Positions 22,331 to 33,790 of a stretch of 64,000 nt of DNA are shown piece by piece. The stretch lies in the NCBI GenBank assembly GCA_024036415.1, contig JAMWET010001371.1, positions 81,001 to 145,000 of the forward strand, given 5' to 3'. Source of the stretch: Prochilodus magdalenae (Eukaryota; Chordata; Actinopteri; Characiformes; Prochilodontidae). The notes under the pieces were generated by a model that saw only the letters and a program-made list of their open reading frames with translations, made no database searches and was not told the DNA's origin. The translations under genes were made by a program, and so were the position numbers. Position 1 is the stretch's first letter. Every line of letters starts with the position of its first letter.

Positions 22331-23267
22331 TATAATTATATTATATTATCATTACATAATACAATTATCCAGCCATATTCACAACATCTGTTCTTGAATA
22401 ACTACACTCGTCTGTTGGTGAGCCAACCTGCAAAAATAGCAGGACAATACTTACAACTTGCAGCTGTGCACCTCCACACTGGGCCTGACCATTTAGGGAT
22501 ATTAGTAATAGCACTAATCGCTAACTTATCAGAGAAAGCTGTGTTCAGGATGCTGCTACAAGCTATACTATGAGTGTGTTGGCCAGCTGATTTCTAATCC
22601 CGTTTATGGTTTATGGCTCAGAATACTGCAGTATTCATAAAGCCGCAAGACATGCAATGTTCAAGCAACATAAAACAGATCAAGGCGGCTGTCGAGGGAA
22701 TGTAGACTAAAGAAATAATTCATGGTATGGAATAAACATCTCGTATATTCAACATAACTCCATATACGTGCAGGGCTCAAAGATAAAACTGGATCAAAGA
22801 AAAGACGAGCTTCGGCCCGAACAATTATGAGACCGTAGGCAGGCTGTGGGGTACCACTTTAGAATAAGGCTGCCTATAAAGGATTTATAAATAGTTTAAA
22901 AAGAAGTTCATTTTGGTTATTTGGTAGGTCATAACGGACCATGTGGAGAGTAGACAAAGTCTCTAGCTGAAGGGCTTTTTGAAGCGGGATTAGCAGCCAT
23001 GTAGAGTGGAATCCTTTATTCTAGAGAATCATGCAGTCAGTATTGTTCAAAACAGGACTGATCCAAATCAGAAGGAGCATTATGAAGCACTGAACGCAGC
23101 TACAAGGTAGTTACACAGTGATCGCCACAGTAACACTGAATAAAGGAATACGATGAAAATTTTTAATCTTGAGACTTTGATAGTGATCGTTTAGTTGTTT
23201 TTGAAAATGTTTGTATATGTGACATGCTCTAGTGTCTCTCAGTCCACCAGTCTTTAATAGAAGGTCT
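22331..23267. other. unclassified stretch, no gene recognised
   Basis: ATTATA-rich DNA at 22.33-22.37 kb. The rest is unrepeated, with no exon or RNA gene recognised. Confidence 0.35.
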
Positions 23268-23955
23268 GACACCAACACACTACTTACAGTACACTAACAC
23301 ATTACACTTACTGAGTTACTGTACACCAACACACTACTTACAGCACACTAACACATTACACTTACTGAGTTACTGTACACCAACACACTACTTACAGTAC
23401 ACTAGCGAATTACACTTAGTGAGTTACTGTACACCAACACGCTACTTACAGTACACTAACACATTACACTTACTGAGTTACTGTACACCAACACGCTACT
23501 TACAGTACACTAACACATTACACTTACCGAGTTACTGTACACCAACACACTACTTACAGCACACTAACGCATTACACTTACTGAGATACTGTACACCATC
23601 ACACTACTTACAGTACACTAACACATTACACTTACTGAGTTACTGTCCACCAACACACTACTTACAGCACACTAATGCATTACACTTACTGAGTTACTGT
23701 ACACCGACACACTACTTACAGTACACTAACACATAACACTTACCGAGTTACTGTACACCAACACACTACTTACAGCACACTAACACATTACACTTACTGA
23801 GTTACTGTACACCAACACACTACTTACAGCACACTAACACATTACACTTACTAAGTTACTGTACACCATCACACTACTTACAGCACACTAACACATTACA
23901 CTTACCGAGTTACTGTACACCAACACGCTACTTACAGTACACTAGCGCATTACAC
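23268..23955. repeat. 54-bp minisatellite array
   Basis: About 12-13 head-to-tail copies of a 54-bp unit containing GAGTTACTGTACACCAACAC and ACTTACAGTACACTAACACA. The unit is a multiple of three, which keeps a frame open for 105 codons at 23419-23736; this is a by-product. Variants (AGTACAC/AGCACAC, CACATTA/CGCATTA) alternate between units. Confidence 0.96.
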
Positions 23956-24065
23956 TGTGGGGGTCCTGACCATTTTAGAACAGGGTAATAGAGTGTACAG
24001 AGAAACAGATGGACTACAGTCTGTTCTGGACTATACGTGTAGCTCTACCTGTGACAGGTGAAATA
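23956..24065 (+). mobile_element. MITE family G right-end fragment
   Basis: GTGGGGGTCCTGACCATTTT, AGAACAGGG and ACAGATGGACTACAGTCTGT match the right end and flank of the fuller element at 41.33-41.96 kb. It directly abuts the 54-bp minisatellite. Confidence 0.7.
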
Positions 24066-25110
24066 GCAAACTAGATACCACATGGTGGACAGAAAATCGT
24101 AGCCCACAACCCCAACCACTCAAGCACAGAACAGCTCCAACCCATATGTTTAGATTATAAATCTATTGACGGAAACCTTCATCATATAATCTCACATGCA
24201 GCATAAGAGCATAACTGTCTGGCTATGATTTTATTTGCAGCATCTCGGACTGTAAAGGTTTACGACCGCTGTAATCCCACAGTATAACGTGGGCTTAAAA
24301 CCTTCAGGTTCACTGGTGGTTTTAGACTAATAAATAAATTGTCCAGTTGAAGGTATTGCTTCCTCTGGTTCCCATCAGCACCACTGTAAAATTTAAGCAG
24401 TAGTGTAAAATTTAAGCAGTAGTGGGATTTGACCTTTACAAATTTGAGTAACCTCAACAAATGTGTTAAGAATGCAGCCTAATTATTAGCTATTCATAAT
24501 TACATTGGCCTTTAACTAATTTATTCTTTAATCAATGCTTTCAAACTATCTTCCAAAGCTTTTCAGTCTGAGCACATTTGAAATGCAGAATGGATCGTTC
24601 TCATACTGACCTCATTAACCTTGTTAGCATCGATTCAGCGTGCCAGATCAAAAACGTACAAGGTAATACAAGCAGGGACGAAGAATATTCTGGGACTAAA
24701 AACTAAAGCCAGAGTTAATGCAGACCAAATCTGTTCGGTTTGGAAACAGATGCAAAGATACATGATGTCCAAACCCATCTGTAGCCCAGAGGTCTCCAAG
24801 ATCTCCTTCGTTATTGCATCATTTAAACACAGTAGCTGCCGTTTACACTGTGTTCAAATTTCATGATGAATGGACCGAGTCACTTACGATCCGTTTAGAG
24901 ATGCAACCAAATAAAAATATTTGAAAATAAACCATTAAAAAATTGGCTGAATGCCAAATACCAAATACCGAATGTGCCACTTATATAAATTTTTTTTGGT
25001 CCTTCTTTTCAAAGGAGACTGCAAAAAACTGCAGCTATTCATTCAACACTGAACATTTTAAACATCCCAGCAGACATGCCAACAAAACACAATATGACAA
25101 ATATATATCA
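24066..25110. other. unclassified stretch, no gene recognised
   Basis: It holds a 19-bp direct duplication (TGTAAAATTTAAGCAGTAG) near 24386-24424 and CCAAATACCAAATACCGAAT near 24953-24972. No exon was recognised. Confidence 0.35.
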
Positions 25111-25346
25111 TTACATTTACATTTATTGCCATTGATGGCATTTAGCTGACGCTCTTATCCAGAGCGACTTACAAGGGTAATCATATTACAGGTAGGTCAA
25201 TGTGGTGTTAGGAGTCTTGCCCAAGGACTCTTATTGGTGTAGCACAGCATAGTCACCCGGACCGGGATTCGAACCCCAGTCTCCCACATGTGGTGCTGGT
25301 TCCCTGGTGGGTAGCAGTGCTATCCACTGAGCTACACCAGCCACAC
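25111..25346 (-). mobile_element. tRNA-headed SINE, near full length
   Basis: On the minus strand it starts GGTGTAGCTCAGTGGATAGC (Pol III A box), continues to GGGGTTCGAATCCCGG (B box), then ACACCAATAAGAGTCCTTGG, and ends TCGCTCTGGATAAGAGCGTC and a short AAATGTAAATGTAA tail. This architecture, a tRNA-like head plus a conserved tail, is that of fish V-SINE-like elements. Four other copies lie in the window. Confidence 0.9.
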
Positions 25347-25474
25347 ATTTATGACGCTCTTATCCAGAGCGACTTACAAAGTTGACTAATGTAGTGTTAG
25401 GAGTCTTGCCCAAGGGCTCTTATTGGTGTAGCATAGCATAGTCACCCAGCCTGGGATTCGAACCCCCACATATC
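25347..25474 (-). mobile_element. second SINE copy, head-truncated, in tandem
   Basis: The same SINE in the same orientation, directly adjoining the first. Tail and middle are present (TGACGCTCTTATCCAGAGCG to GGGATTCGAACCC), but the A-box head is missing and a short deletion lies in the tail. Confidence 0.88.
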
Positions 25475-25477
25475 TCC

Positions 25478-25995
25478 TACACTTGGCACAATGCAGTCAG
25501 ACAAGTACCGTTCTCCTGGCAACCGACCAAACCCAGACTCGTCCTTTGGATTCCCAGATGGAGGAGCGTGTTTCATCACTCCAGAGTACACTTTACGCTC
25601 TACACACTGCTCTTCAGCTAATCTGAAGGCCACATGGAGGTCTGTAGTGGTTGACTATGCACAACGTTGATAACCACTGCACACCACAGCCCTCAGCATC
25701 CGCTCTGACCCCACTCTGTCATTTTACGTGGCCTACCACTTGGTGGCTGAGTTGCTGTCATTCCTGATTGCTTCCACTGTGTAATAATCCCACTGACAGC
25801 GGACTGTGGAATATTTAGTAGTGAGGAAATTTCGCGACTGGGCTTGTCGCACAGGTGGCATCCTACCATGGTACCATGCTGGAATTCGCTGAGCTTCTGA
25901 GAGTGACCCATTCTCTCACTAATGTCTTTAAAAGCAGTCTGCATGCCTAGGTGCTTGGTTTTACACACCTTTGCAGGTGAATGGTAGTGTATACA
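25478..25995 (-). mobile_element. Tc1-like family B transposase, N-terminal half and a catalytic fragment
   Basis: The minus-strand frame 25693-25968 encodes MGHSQKLSEFQHGTMVG, SREISSLLNIPQSAVSGII and GRPRKMTEWG: the N-terminal paired-like HTH and GRPR hinge of Tc1-family transposases. Downstream on the same strand, 25480-25633 encodes RLAEEQCVERKVYSGVM and GFGRLPGERYLSDCIVP, from around the first catalytic aspartate, but the SDES equivalent is altered. Stops and deletions make it inactive. It is the same family as the copies at 34.3, 39.1, 46.3 and 58.0-61.7 kb. Confidence 0.85.
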
Positions 25996-26869
25996 CAGCC
26001 CAAATTAGCCGACTGGCTCCAACTAGTTAAACCACAGACTGCCCAAAGCAGTTCTGGCTATTTGCCAGCTCAATGATGATCCGCGTTGACTAGTCCAGGT
26101 GTCCACTTCCAACATTCGTCTCTGTGAAGAGTTGACAAGAGTTGAACGTTGAATTGAATGATGGCCAGCTGCCAACGCGTGGAGACCGACCTCTGGAAAT
26201 CCATTAATGCAGTGTGCTTTTCCTGCGCTGTAGGCGACTCCACTACAACATCTAACATAAAGCCGTTTCGGACGTTATGCCGGAGTCAGAAGTATGACTC
26301 CGTAAGCCTCGGATAAATAAATCTCTCCCTGAGATCCCCCCATGGCTGTGTTACGGTGAGCCGCTTCCAAATCATATCTCATCTATTATAAACACGCTGT
26401 GAGAATGAAGGATATTTCCATTCCTCTCTTAAAGGTCCTGCCCAGTCGCTCTCATTTCCATCCTGAATAGCACTCGGGTATCAACAAAATCACTCGCTAC
26501 ATTTTAAATGAAAAGCTCGATTTGGACATGGAAATGCCTCAGCTCCCTCCCTTGTCCGTCCCTGGCTGTCCGCCAGTGTATCTGGGGGAGCGGGTTTTAA
26601 TATTCGTTTGCATGCATAGTGTAATCTAGACTGACAGTGCTGCACGAGCTGCCTTTCACCAAACAGAACCCTGCTGGCAAAGAAGGGGGCAATGCCAGCC
26701 ATGTCCATCTCACCAGCTCTCGTTAACTACCCGGCAGGGCTGCGCAATATATACCGCCTGTCAACCTTCACCTCAACTCAACCCTGGATCTAATCACGGT
26801 CTTAAGCTTGGTTCTAAGGCAAGTCATAATTCTATTAAGTCTTACTTGATCTATCTGCCCTGATTAAGT
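25996..26869. other. unrepeated stretch; candidate conserved non-coding sequence
   Basis: No repeat family was recognised. 26.37-26.75 kb is unrepeated, balanced-composition DNA with GTTTTAATATTCGTTTGCAT and an octamer-like TTTGCATGCATAG near 26606. A small minus-strand frame at 26490-26708 has no domain. Regulatory function is conjecture. Confidence 0.3.
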
Positions 26870-27200
26870 ACATGCAGTTTGATGGCTGTAGGTCGAAATA
26901 AACAAAAGGGTTTGGGTTGGGCCAAAAATGAATAGGACTGGGAGGAACGAGTGAGGGGAGCCTGAAATTCTGCCCTGAAATAGTGTATGTGAAATGGCGT
27001 CTGTCAGTCAAGCAGATAGTACAGTAGACATGGACATCTGCTTTTCCACCCCATGAGAATTTTGGAAGATTTTGAAAAAATTACGTTGGTTCAAAAAGTT
27101 GTATACAAGCACATGATTCCCTATTAGCCGAACATTCTGGCATTGGAACGTGTTGAAATCTTGAAATCTGCAGGACTAGTAAGTGAAGTGGCAAAGGTAG
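26870..27200 (+). repeat. dispersed repeat family K, single unexpanded copy
   Basis: TTTGGGTTGGGCCAAAAATG, GACTGGGAGGAACGAG, GTCAGTCAAGCAGATAGTAC and CGAACATTCTGGCATTGGAA match, in order, the element at 37.09-38.23 kb. There the GGTTTGGGTC...GGGAGGAACGAGGGATG part has been amplified. Element class unknown. Confidence 0.7.
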
Positions 27201-27445
27201 CCAATGGACAAAAGCAAATGCAACAGGTACGCAACTGACAAGAACAGATTCAATACTTCACAATAGGTGTGACAAATAGATCATCTTATATACAGGAAAC
27301 CACTGGTGAAAGGAATTAGCACTCAGGTGACTGTGAATGACTGCAAGAGTTCTCATTGGTAGGGCCAATCACATGACCTGTAGGAGCATGCTTCCCCTTC
27401 CTGACACATGTGGACACACCTGACAATATGTGTAGAGACAACCAG

Positions 27446-28250
27446 CTTCTGACATCTACTGGGAAAACTTTTTAGGATCTGAGCTTTGACTAGAGCTTCC
27501 TCCGTTTCTCCCTTTTGAGCCATTCCTTGGTTTTATTTGTATGTTTGGGATCATTATCTTGTTGGAAGGTCTCACGTTCTGCCCATGCACATTCCCATAT
27601 GAAGGAGAATTCATAGTTGATTCTATGAGTGCAAGTTGGCAAGAACCATAGCACTTCCACAACTGTGATTTACAGCTGTTGTTTTTTTTGGTATCACCAA
27701 GCATGGCTTGTGGTTCTGTAGCCAAACAGTTCATTCATCCTTGCCTCATCTGTCCGTAACATATTGCCCCAGAAATCCTGCCTAGATATTCATTTCCGAA
27801 GTTAAGTTTGCCTTTCTTTTTAGACAGCACAACTTCTTCCAGGCACACCTCCAATGTAGGTCACATTTGTGCAGTCTTGTTCTGATCACACTTTTATGTC
27901 AACCGTGCCAACCTTCAGATCCTGTGATGAAATTTTGGGTTGCTTGGAGACTTCTTTTAGAAACTTACTGTCTGTTCTCGGGATACATCTGTTGAGAGTG
28001 GCCTGGCCTGGCCTTCTCTACTTGTAGATGATCTTCCGGACAGTTGCACGTTTGATTTCCAGAGTTTCTGGATGTCTTTAGAAACCCTTTCCCCGACTCG
28101 TCTACAACTTTCTATCTTAGGGCCTTAAGGAGTTATTTTGACATAGTCCTGATGATGCCAGACACTTCAACGAAGGGCCAACCAGACCAGATATCTGCGG
28201 TTTGAACAAAGCAGCTTCCTCCAAGATTTTGTCAAATGGTCTTTCTCATC
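27446..28250 (-). mobile_element. Tc1-like family C transposase remnant
   Basis: Minus-strand translation in shifting frames gives FQQDNDPKHTNKTKEWLK near 27510-27575. This is the hallmark of the second catalytic aspartate region in Tc1-type transposases (QQDNDPKHT). Upstream pieces such as the stretch near 28030-28110 correspond to the N-terminal domain. Many stops; a dead copy of a different lineage from families A and B. Confidence 0.8.
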
Positions 28251-28254
28251 GTTG

Positions 28255-28475
28255 GCTCCGTTTACCATAGGGGTGCACTTTTAGCTTTTTTCCATCAACA
28301 GGCAACCATTTGGTGCATTTCCACCCAGATACTTTTGTTCCTCAGCACAAACCGTGACGACATCCGTGAGCTTGTCAGTTGTTAAGGAAAGAGAAGGAAA
28401 CAGTGGAAACTCCAAGTGGATTGCTGAAGAACCTCGTCTACGTCTTCTTCTTATCTCCAGTAGTGGTCAAATAGT
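28255..28475. repeat. dispersed repeat pair D, copy 1
   Basis: GGGGTGCACTTTTAGC, TTTTCCATCAACAGGCAAC, GATACTTTTGTTCC, GTGACGACATCCGTG and TGCTGAAGAACCTCGTCTAC match copy 2 at 29.59-29.88 kb in the same order and orientation. No coding; class unknown. Confidence 0.65.
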
Positions 28476-29584
28476 GTTCCCATCATGAGCACTTGGTTTC
28501 AGTGTGAAATGTTTGAGGTAGATGATATATGTAGGGGTGTACTGTATATCTAATGGAAGGTCAGCTGTCATCTGATTTTCACAGGTAACACTTTACTGTT
28601 ACATTTCTTTCTGAGATGGTTAAGGAACTTGCTGGCAAGGAACGAACTAAGAAAGCTAAATCATTGATGTTCCAAACAGAACACCTTCTCTAACTACTTC
28701 CTTTCCAGACATGAAGGAAAACTGAATTTCATTTTATCTTATAATCCTTAATTCAACCATCATGATCTCTTATAATTGATGCCCATTTGTTCCAACAGAC
28801 CCGTCACGTATTGCCTGTTTAGTAGGGTTCGTAAGTTATGGCTGTACATTTGCCATCAGAGGGTTTTAGGGAGTTTACCATATTGTGTACAGTATACCAT
28901 TTCCATGGGCTTGTGTTCGTTGTTCAAGAGCCTCTGCAATGCTTTGGGACCCAGGCTAATAACGCCTGCCTTGTATCTCTCATAGCCCCTGGATGCCAGA
29001 TCCTAGGTGAATCCTCTGTAGTAGGCTGCAAGTGGAGGTATTAAGAATTCATGACTGAATTATTTAAGGCTTGTTCCAGTAGGCTGTAGCAGCACCAAGA
29101 AGGAAACTAATTTCCTAGCTGTATACTCCTAAATGCAATTTCTACAATGGCAGAAAACAAATGCAGGCTGATAAGCCACCCTGTAGTAATTATGTCTGAT
29201 AGCTGCATTTAAAAATGAACAATGAACAAGACCGAAGATCCACCCATATATGGCAATGCACCATTTGTCAGCCACTCTCCACCCCATCCATCAAAAGCAC
29301 ACTGTGTACCCTCTCAGGCCACTTTATTGTACTCACCAACCGTACAGCTTCACCTTGTTGGGGTAAGGTTACAAACAGTAGCTCCTTTGTTGATACAAAA
29401 GTTTGTGTTAGCCATCGTCTAGCACTTCCTCAAGTAGCGGACCACTTTCAACCTAGCACGCTAGTGATGAGCAGAGTTTTCTATATGGCTGCTGTGTTCA
29501 GTAAAAGAGTACTCACAGATGGAAACTGACTGGCCAATTCTTCACATCCTTGAATCTACACTCACTGTTTATTTTATCAGCTCC
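28476..29584. other. unrepeated stretch between the two repeat D copies
   Basis: No repeat family or exon was recognised. 28.8-29.2 kb has the even composition of possible conserved non-coding DNA. Plus-strand frames at 28776-29044 and 29215-29529 lack domains and splice context. Confidence 0.3.
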
Positions 29585-29880
29585 ATTTATCATAAAGATG
29601 CACTTGCATCCCTTTTCCATCAACATGGAACGAGTCAGTTCCAGTTTGTGTACCTAATTGTGAACCGTTTGTCTCATTTCCATTAAATATAAATAGATTT
29701 GGACTCCAATACTTTCGTTCCCAGCTGGAACCACTGGCCCTGTGATGACATCCATGGGCGTTTCAGTTGTTGAGGAATAAGAGAGCAACAATGGCAACAC
29801 CCAGTGGTCTGCTGAAGAACCTCTTCTACGTCTTCTACTCAGCAGTAGTTGATCCGTGCTTGCTTGATATAAACACACAT
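29585..29880. repeat. dispersed repeat pair D, copy 2
   Basis: AAGATGCACTTGCATC, CCTTTTCCATCAACATGGAA, CCAATACTTTCGTTCCCAGC, GATGACATCCATGGGC and GAAGAACCTCTTCTACGTCT. Longer than copy 1, with an extra segment at about 29.63-29.70 kb. Confidence 0.65.
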
Positions 29881-30085
29881 CTGGAATAACCGCCCAAACA
29901 CTCGCAGGCCATCTATACGCCCAGCCACCGTCTGATGCTGATGTTGTATTCTTTGATTTTCCTTGGTTCCAATAAAAACGAGTGTACAGCCTGGTTTCCT
30001 AAATAGCACCAAGGTTCTAAGAAGCCTGAACAGTTCAAGAAACAGGTTCTTTCAATATAAGCTTACCTTGCATGTTTAAGGTGGT

Positions 30086-30495
30086 AGTAACTTCAGGCTC
30101 CTGTAGATGGCGCTGCACAAGGGTGATGGGCCTGTATATAGTGGCGGGGTGTGAGTGACGGGATCCATAGCTTCAGAAAAGGTCGGACAGTGCACTGAAT
30201 CTCGTTCCATATGTGGAAAATGGCTCCAGAGCAGATGTTAATGATTGGCTAAAAGGAGTGATTGGGCATTTGGGCGTGTCAAAGACCATAGTGTGAAGGA
30301 AGTAGCTGAATCTGCAGGTGTATGGAAGCGTTTCGGTCATACGGGTCTACCAGCAGTGGCTAAAATCCCAGTCTACAGGGAATTCTTCTCGGAACTGTGC
30401 CAGGGAAGGCATCCACCAAATCTGGCACCAACTGCACAGTTCTTTGATGCAAGGGTGTATGAATATTGACGTGGCCTACACCCAGAAAGTTGAGT
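30086..30495 (+). mobile_element. Tc1-like family A fragment, DNA-binding end
   Basis: An open frame at 30245-30469 (74 codons) reads MAKRSDWAFGRVKDHSVKEV and AESAGVWKR, then a one-base shift relative to the 22.1-kb copy turns RTVIRVYQQ into a different reading. The 5' flank GGGGTGTGAGTGACGGGATC is shared with the 2.6-kb copy. No catalytic region. Confidence 0.85.
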
Positions 30496-32282
30496 AAAGC
30501 TAGGCACCACTGTCAACTCTGGAAAAGTACTAGAGGACTAGATTTGACTCACTGAATGATGGAAAGCTCTGCACAAGTTAAAAGCATGCAATCAAACATA
30601 TTATTAATTAATATCGGCTTCAGCAATTGGTCTAATTTCCACAGACAGTTGTCCTGTAAGGGCTACAGTGTTTTAAGAACCTTGAGTAACAGAACCATTT
30701 TGGTATAGGTGATTTGTTAGTGCAACTGGAGGTTTTTCCTAGAACCACCAAAACCGAGACCCATCCAGAAACCCATGTGCTTGAGCATGTGGCGCAGTTG
30801 AGGTCTGACAAACGAGGGCGAATACAGTAGACAGATTGCGGAGTGCAGGATGTGCACACAAAAGGCTCCTTGACGCCGGTGAAGGAGAGCGATGACCAAT
30901 AGAAAGCGAACAGCTGGGCTCGGCGCAACTGCTACGTCACCGTAGTTCCAACGACCTTGCTGGCTTGCTCTTTTCCTGGTCCCAGCTGAATAAAGTTAGA
31001 TTGAGATTCATGTCCTCGTTCTCACTCTCATCCTCTGACTAATGCATGTCTTTATCCACCCCTCTCTCCTCCACCCCTCTAAGCAGCCTTTTCTCCGCTG
31101 CTCTGATTTCCCGTCCAACCAGCGCATTCAATTTGCAGTGTTTTAAAAGAGAGAGGGAGATAGAAAGAGCCGCTTCCCTCCATAAGCTCGCAGCGCTCAT
31201 TCTCTTCTTACACTTTGTTACGAGATTTGCTTTTCCTTATGCAATTCCGACACACGTTTTTCAGCATCTGTTTTTTTTTCTCCCAGATTAAACTGCCCAT
31301 AAACAGAGGAATCGGCTTCGGCTGGTAAATAAGCAGGCACAGTGGAACACGACGGCGTCTATATGGCAGCATATCACTTGCATTGATGTATATGTACGTG
31401 ATCCTGCTTCCACTTGAGTCTGGAATGTAGGTCGTTGAATGATTTGATGGTACACCGTTTGATTGAAATGCTACGGCTCTGAATATGACAATTACCCCAG
31501 GGTTGGTCTGCAGCCTGCTCCTGCTACAGCTAGCGAAGCTACAAACGCGAATCAGAAATGATATAGGAAGTGTTTCGCTAGAATTTTCAGGGGCTGCTGA
31601 GAATGACCAAGGTTCTGACTTTGACCAAGCTGGACGTCAAAATAAAACCCCTCTGTTTCTAGAAAATAAACTACAATCAAACAAAAACCATCAGACGGTG
31701 GGTTCTGGAGTAAAGAGAAAACACTCCAAGCTTTATTCCCAGGTGAATCCTGAAATGCATACTCTTGGGCGGATTGGATTCAATGGCAACCATAGGGTAC
31801 AGAGCTTTCATACTAATACAGTGTTCAGGAGGCGATGTATTTCCTAACTAGGCATTGTTACCCTTATCTCAAGCTTCACTCCACAAATGCATACACTGAA
31901 TGTATTGTTAAACCCATGTCTTCAACCACAATGCCTGTAGAAATATGACCCCTGACCTCTCACGACGATCCCCATCCTGAAGTCTTAGGATTGTAAATGA
32001 AGTTGTCATTTCCTGCTTTGAGTCCTGGGGTGTAAACTGAACACTTCTCCTGGCTGTATGCATTATAAACACTTCCCTCGACCTTTGGGGTATGCTGAAC
32101 ATTTCCATCCTGTATCCTAACCTCACTACACAGGATAGAACTATAACTATTAACAATTCTATATCCCTTAAATGATTACCGAATTATTCCCTCACCAAGC
32201 TGTTAGTTAGCAAGCTCTCATCCATCCAACCAACCAACCAACCAACCCCCACGATTTACAGTCCTGTGTCAATTTACTTCCA
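30496..32282. other. unrepeated stretch; candidate conserved non-coding sequence at 31.0-31.35 kb
   Basis: No repeat family was recognised apart from a (CCAA)n run at 32226-32246. 31.08-31.35 kb is unrepeated DNA around TTCAATTTGCAGTG and CTTATGCAATTCCG. A 120-codon plus-strand frame at 31485-31847 has no recognisable domain; its ATG is not in strong context, so it is not called. Confidence 0.3.
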
Positions 32283-32410
32283 GTACAAACCCAATTCCAA
32301 AAACAGTAGGAAAATCATCAATACCAATAGTGTGCAATGACTTGCCATTCTTTGTTGATCTGTATTCAGTCGAAAGAGACAAGGCAATATATTAATGTTT
32401 CTACAACCAC
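32283..32410. mobile_element. fragment of a short dispersed element (ACAAACCCAATTCC type)
   Basis: GTACAAACCCAATTCCAAAA and ACAGTAGGAAAATC, then GTGCAATGACTTGCCATTC, match the start of a common fish MITE as I know it. It ends where the SINE begins, so the SINE may have inserted into it. Confidence 0.45.
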
Positions 32411-32415
32411 GTAGT

Positions 32416-32600
32416 GGTTGGTGTAGCTCAGTGGATAAACAATGCCAGGGAGCCAAACCACCGCATGTTCTCTGGTTCAAATCCCGGTCTGGGTGACTAT
32501 GCTGTGCTACACCACACTACACTGGCCTACCTGTAATATGATTAACCTTGTAAGTCGCTCTGGATAAAAGCGTCAGCTAAATACTGTAAATGTAAATGTA
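32416..32600 (+). mobile_element. tRNA-headed SINE, internal deletion
   Basis: GGTTGGTGTAGCTCAGTGGA (A box), GGTTCAAATCCCGGTCTGGG (B box), then GTGCTACACCACACTACACT, which skips the 'AATAAGAGTCCTTGGGC' block of the other copies. It ends TCGCTCTGGATAAAAGCGTC and AAATGTAAATGTA. Confidence 0.9.
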
Positions 32601-32797
32601 CTAATACAGTTGCAAATAAAATACAGGAATTCTCTGGAATTAGCTGGATTTCTGCATTGACTACTTATGAAATATATTCTGATTAATATCCAAGTCACAG
32701 TTTAACAAAACATGCATATACCTAAACGAATAACACACAATCAGTTGCAGTTCTCCTGTCTTCTATTGAGTACACTGAGGAACGTTCACGGTGCAGG

Positions 32798-33180
32798 GTA
32801 AAGAAAGTAAGTGAACCCCCGTGTTAATGACGTCTTCACATTGGGAAAAGGTGTTGGAGTTAAGGAGATATGATTAGAAGTGTGGGTTTCACAGAAGCTA
32901 CACCCAATAAATAAAGGCAGCACTCAAAGCCGGGTTTATGAAGCATCTGTTCTTCTCAAGAAAGGTTGGTGTGAACCATGCCCCGACGCAGTCAGAAAAC
33001 CTCAGAAGATATTTTATAGAGACACAAGAGGCTGGAAAATGATGGGAATGAGTGGACATCCTGTTACGATCACCTTACAAGTCTTATTAGCAGCTACAGA
33101 AAACGTTTGGTGGAGGTCAGTCTGCTAAAAGGGACCTACATGTTACTAAATTCAAGGGTTCACTTACTTTTTCTCCTTTA
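32798..33180 (+). mobile_element. internally deleted Tc1-like element
   Basis: It is bounded by AAGAAAGTAAGTGAACCC at the left and by GGGTTCACTTACTTTTTCTC at the right, which are inverted repeats. A decayed transposase start (CCATGCCCCGACGCAGTCAG) lies near 32977. The catalytic part is missing. Confidence 0.65.
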
Positions 33181-33182
33181 CG

Positions 33183-33290
33183 ATGGACTGGTGGCCTCTC
33201 CAGGGTGTTTCCCGCCCTCTGCCCATTGAGCGCTGGTCTAGACTCCAGCTTTTCCCGTCACCTAGTAGGTTAAGCTTACGTATTCAAGCC
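33183..33290 (+). mobile_element. RTE/Rex3-type LINE 3' end fragment
   Basis: GATGGACTGGTGGCCTCTCC, AGGGTGTTTCCCGCCCTCTG, CCCATTGAGCGCTGG and GACTCCAGC follow the familiar order of fish RTE (Rex3-like) 3' untranslated ends. No coding remains. Confidence 0.5.
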
Positions 33291-33490
33291 CGCCAATGGA
33301 TGTGACTCAATGTGCTCAATGAAAGGCCTAAAAATGCATCTATTTGTGTGTTACTAGTTCATTAGTATGTGTGTTTGTGTATAATCGTGACTGAGGTAAT
33401 GATTGATCCACATTTTAATAGTAATGGATGCAGAATTCCAGCTAATTCCAAAGGGCTCATTTACCATTGGTTCAATTGTATACCTCCAAA

Positions 33491-33790
33491 CAACTGGGGC
33501 GAGATCCGTTAGACCCACCCAAACTGTCCCCATCAGATAAACAGCACTTAAAGCATCTGCTCTTTGAGAGATCTGTCGCTTCTGATCTGAAAGCCTTTAT
33601 ACGGAGGCCTCAACACGTCTGAATGGAATGGTAGCTGTCAGGAAGGCCTCACTGAGACCACCCTAAAGCCCAGAGCTCAACATCAATAGCTAAAAGTGTT
33701 TGGGGTCTATTGGCTCCTAAGACCAACCAACTTCTAAGACTGAACATTGTCAATCCAGCCCATATGAGAATCTAGCATGACGAGCTAATA
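33491..33790 (+). mobile_element. probable Tc1-like C-terminal remnant
   Basis: GTCTGAATGGAATGGTAGCT, AAGCCCAGAGCTCAACATCA and GTTTGGGGTCTATTGG resemble the 'SP.LN.IE..W' region near the third catalytic residue. Badly decayed. Confidence 0.45.

Noticed and set aside
23268..23955. CRISPR-like array
   Set aside because: Units are contiguous with no unique spacers, and the genome is a vertebrate's.
25111..25346. Functional tRNA gene
   Set aside because: A and B boxes are present, but the rest is a SINE body and tail, five copies occur in the window, and no cloverleaf acceptor stem is evident.
31485..31847. 120-codon frame as an exon
   Set aside because: No domain, weak start context and no convincing splice sites; AT-rich chance frame.
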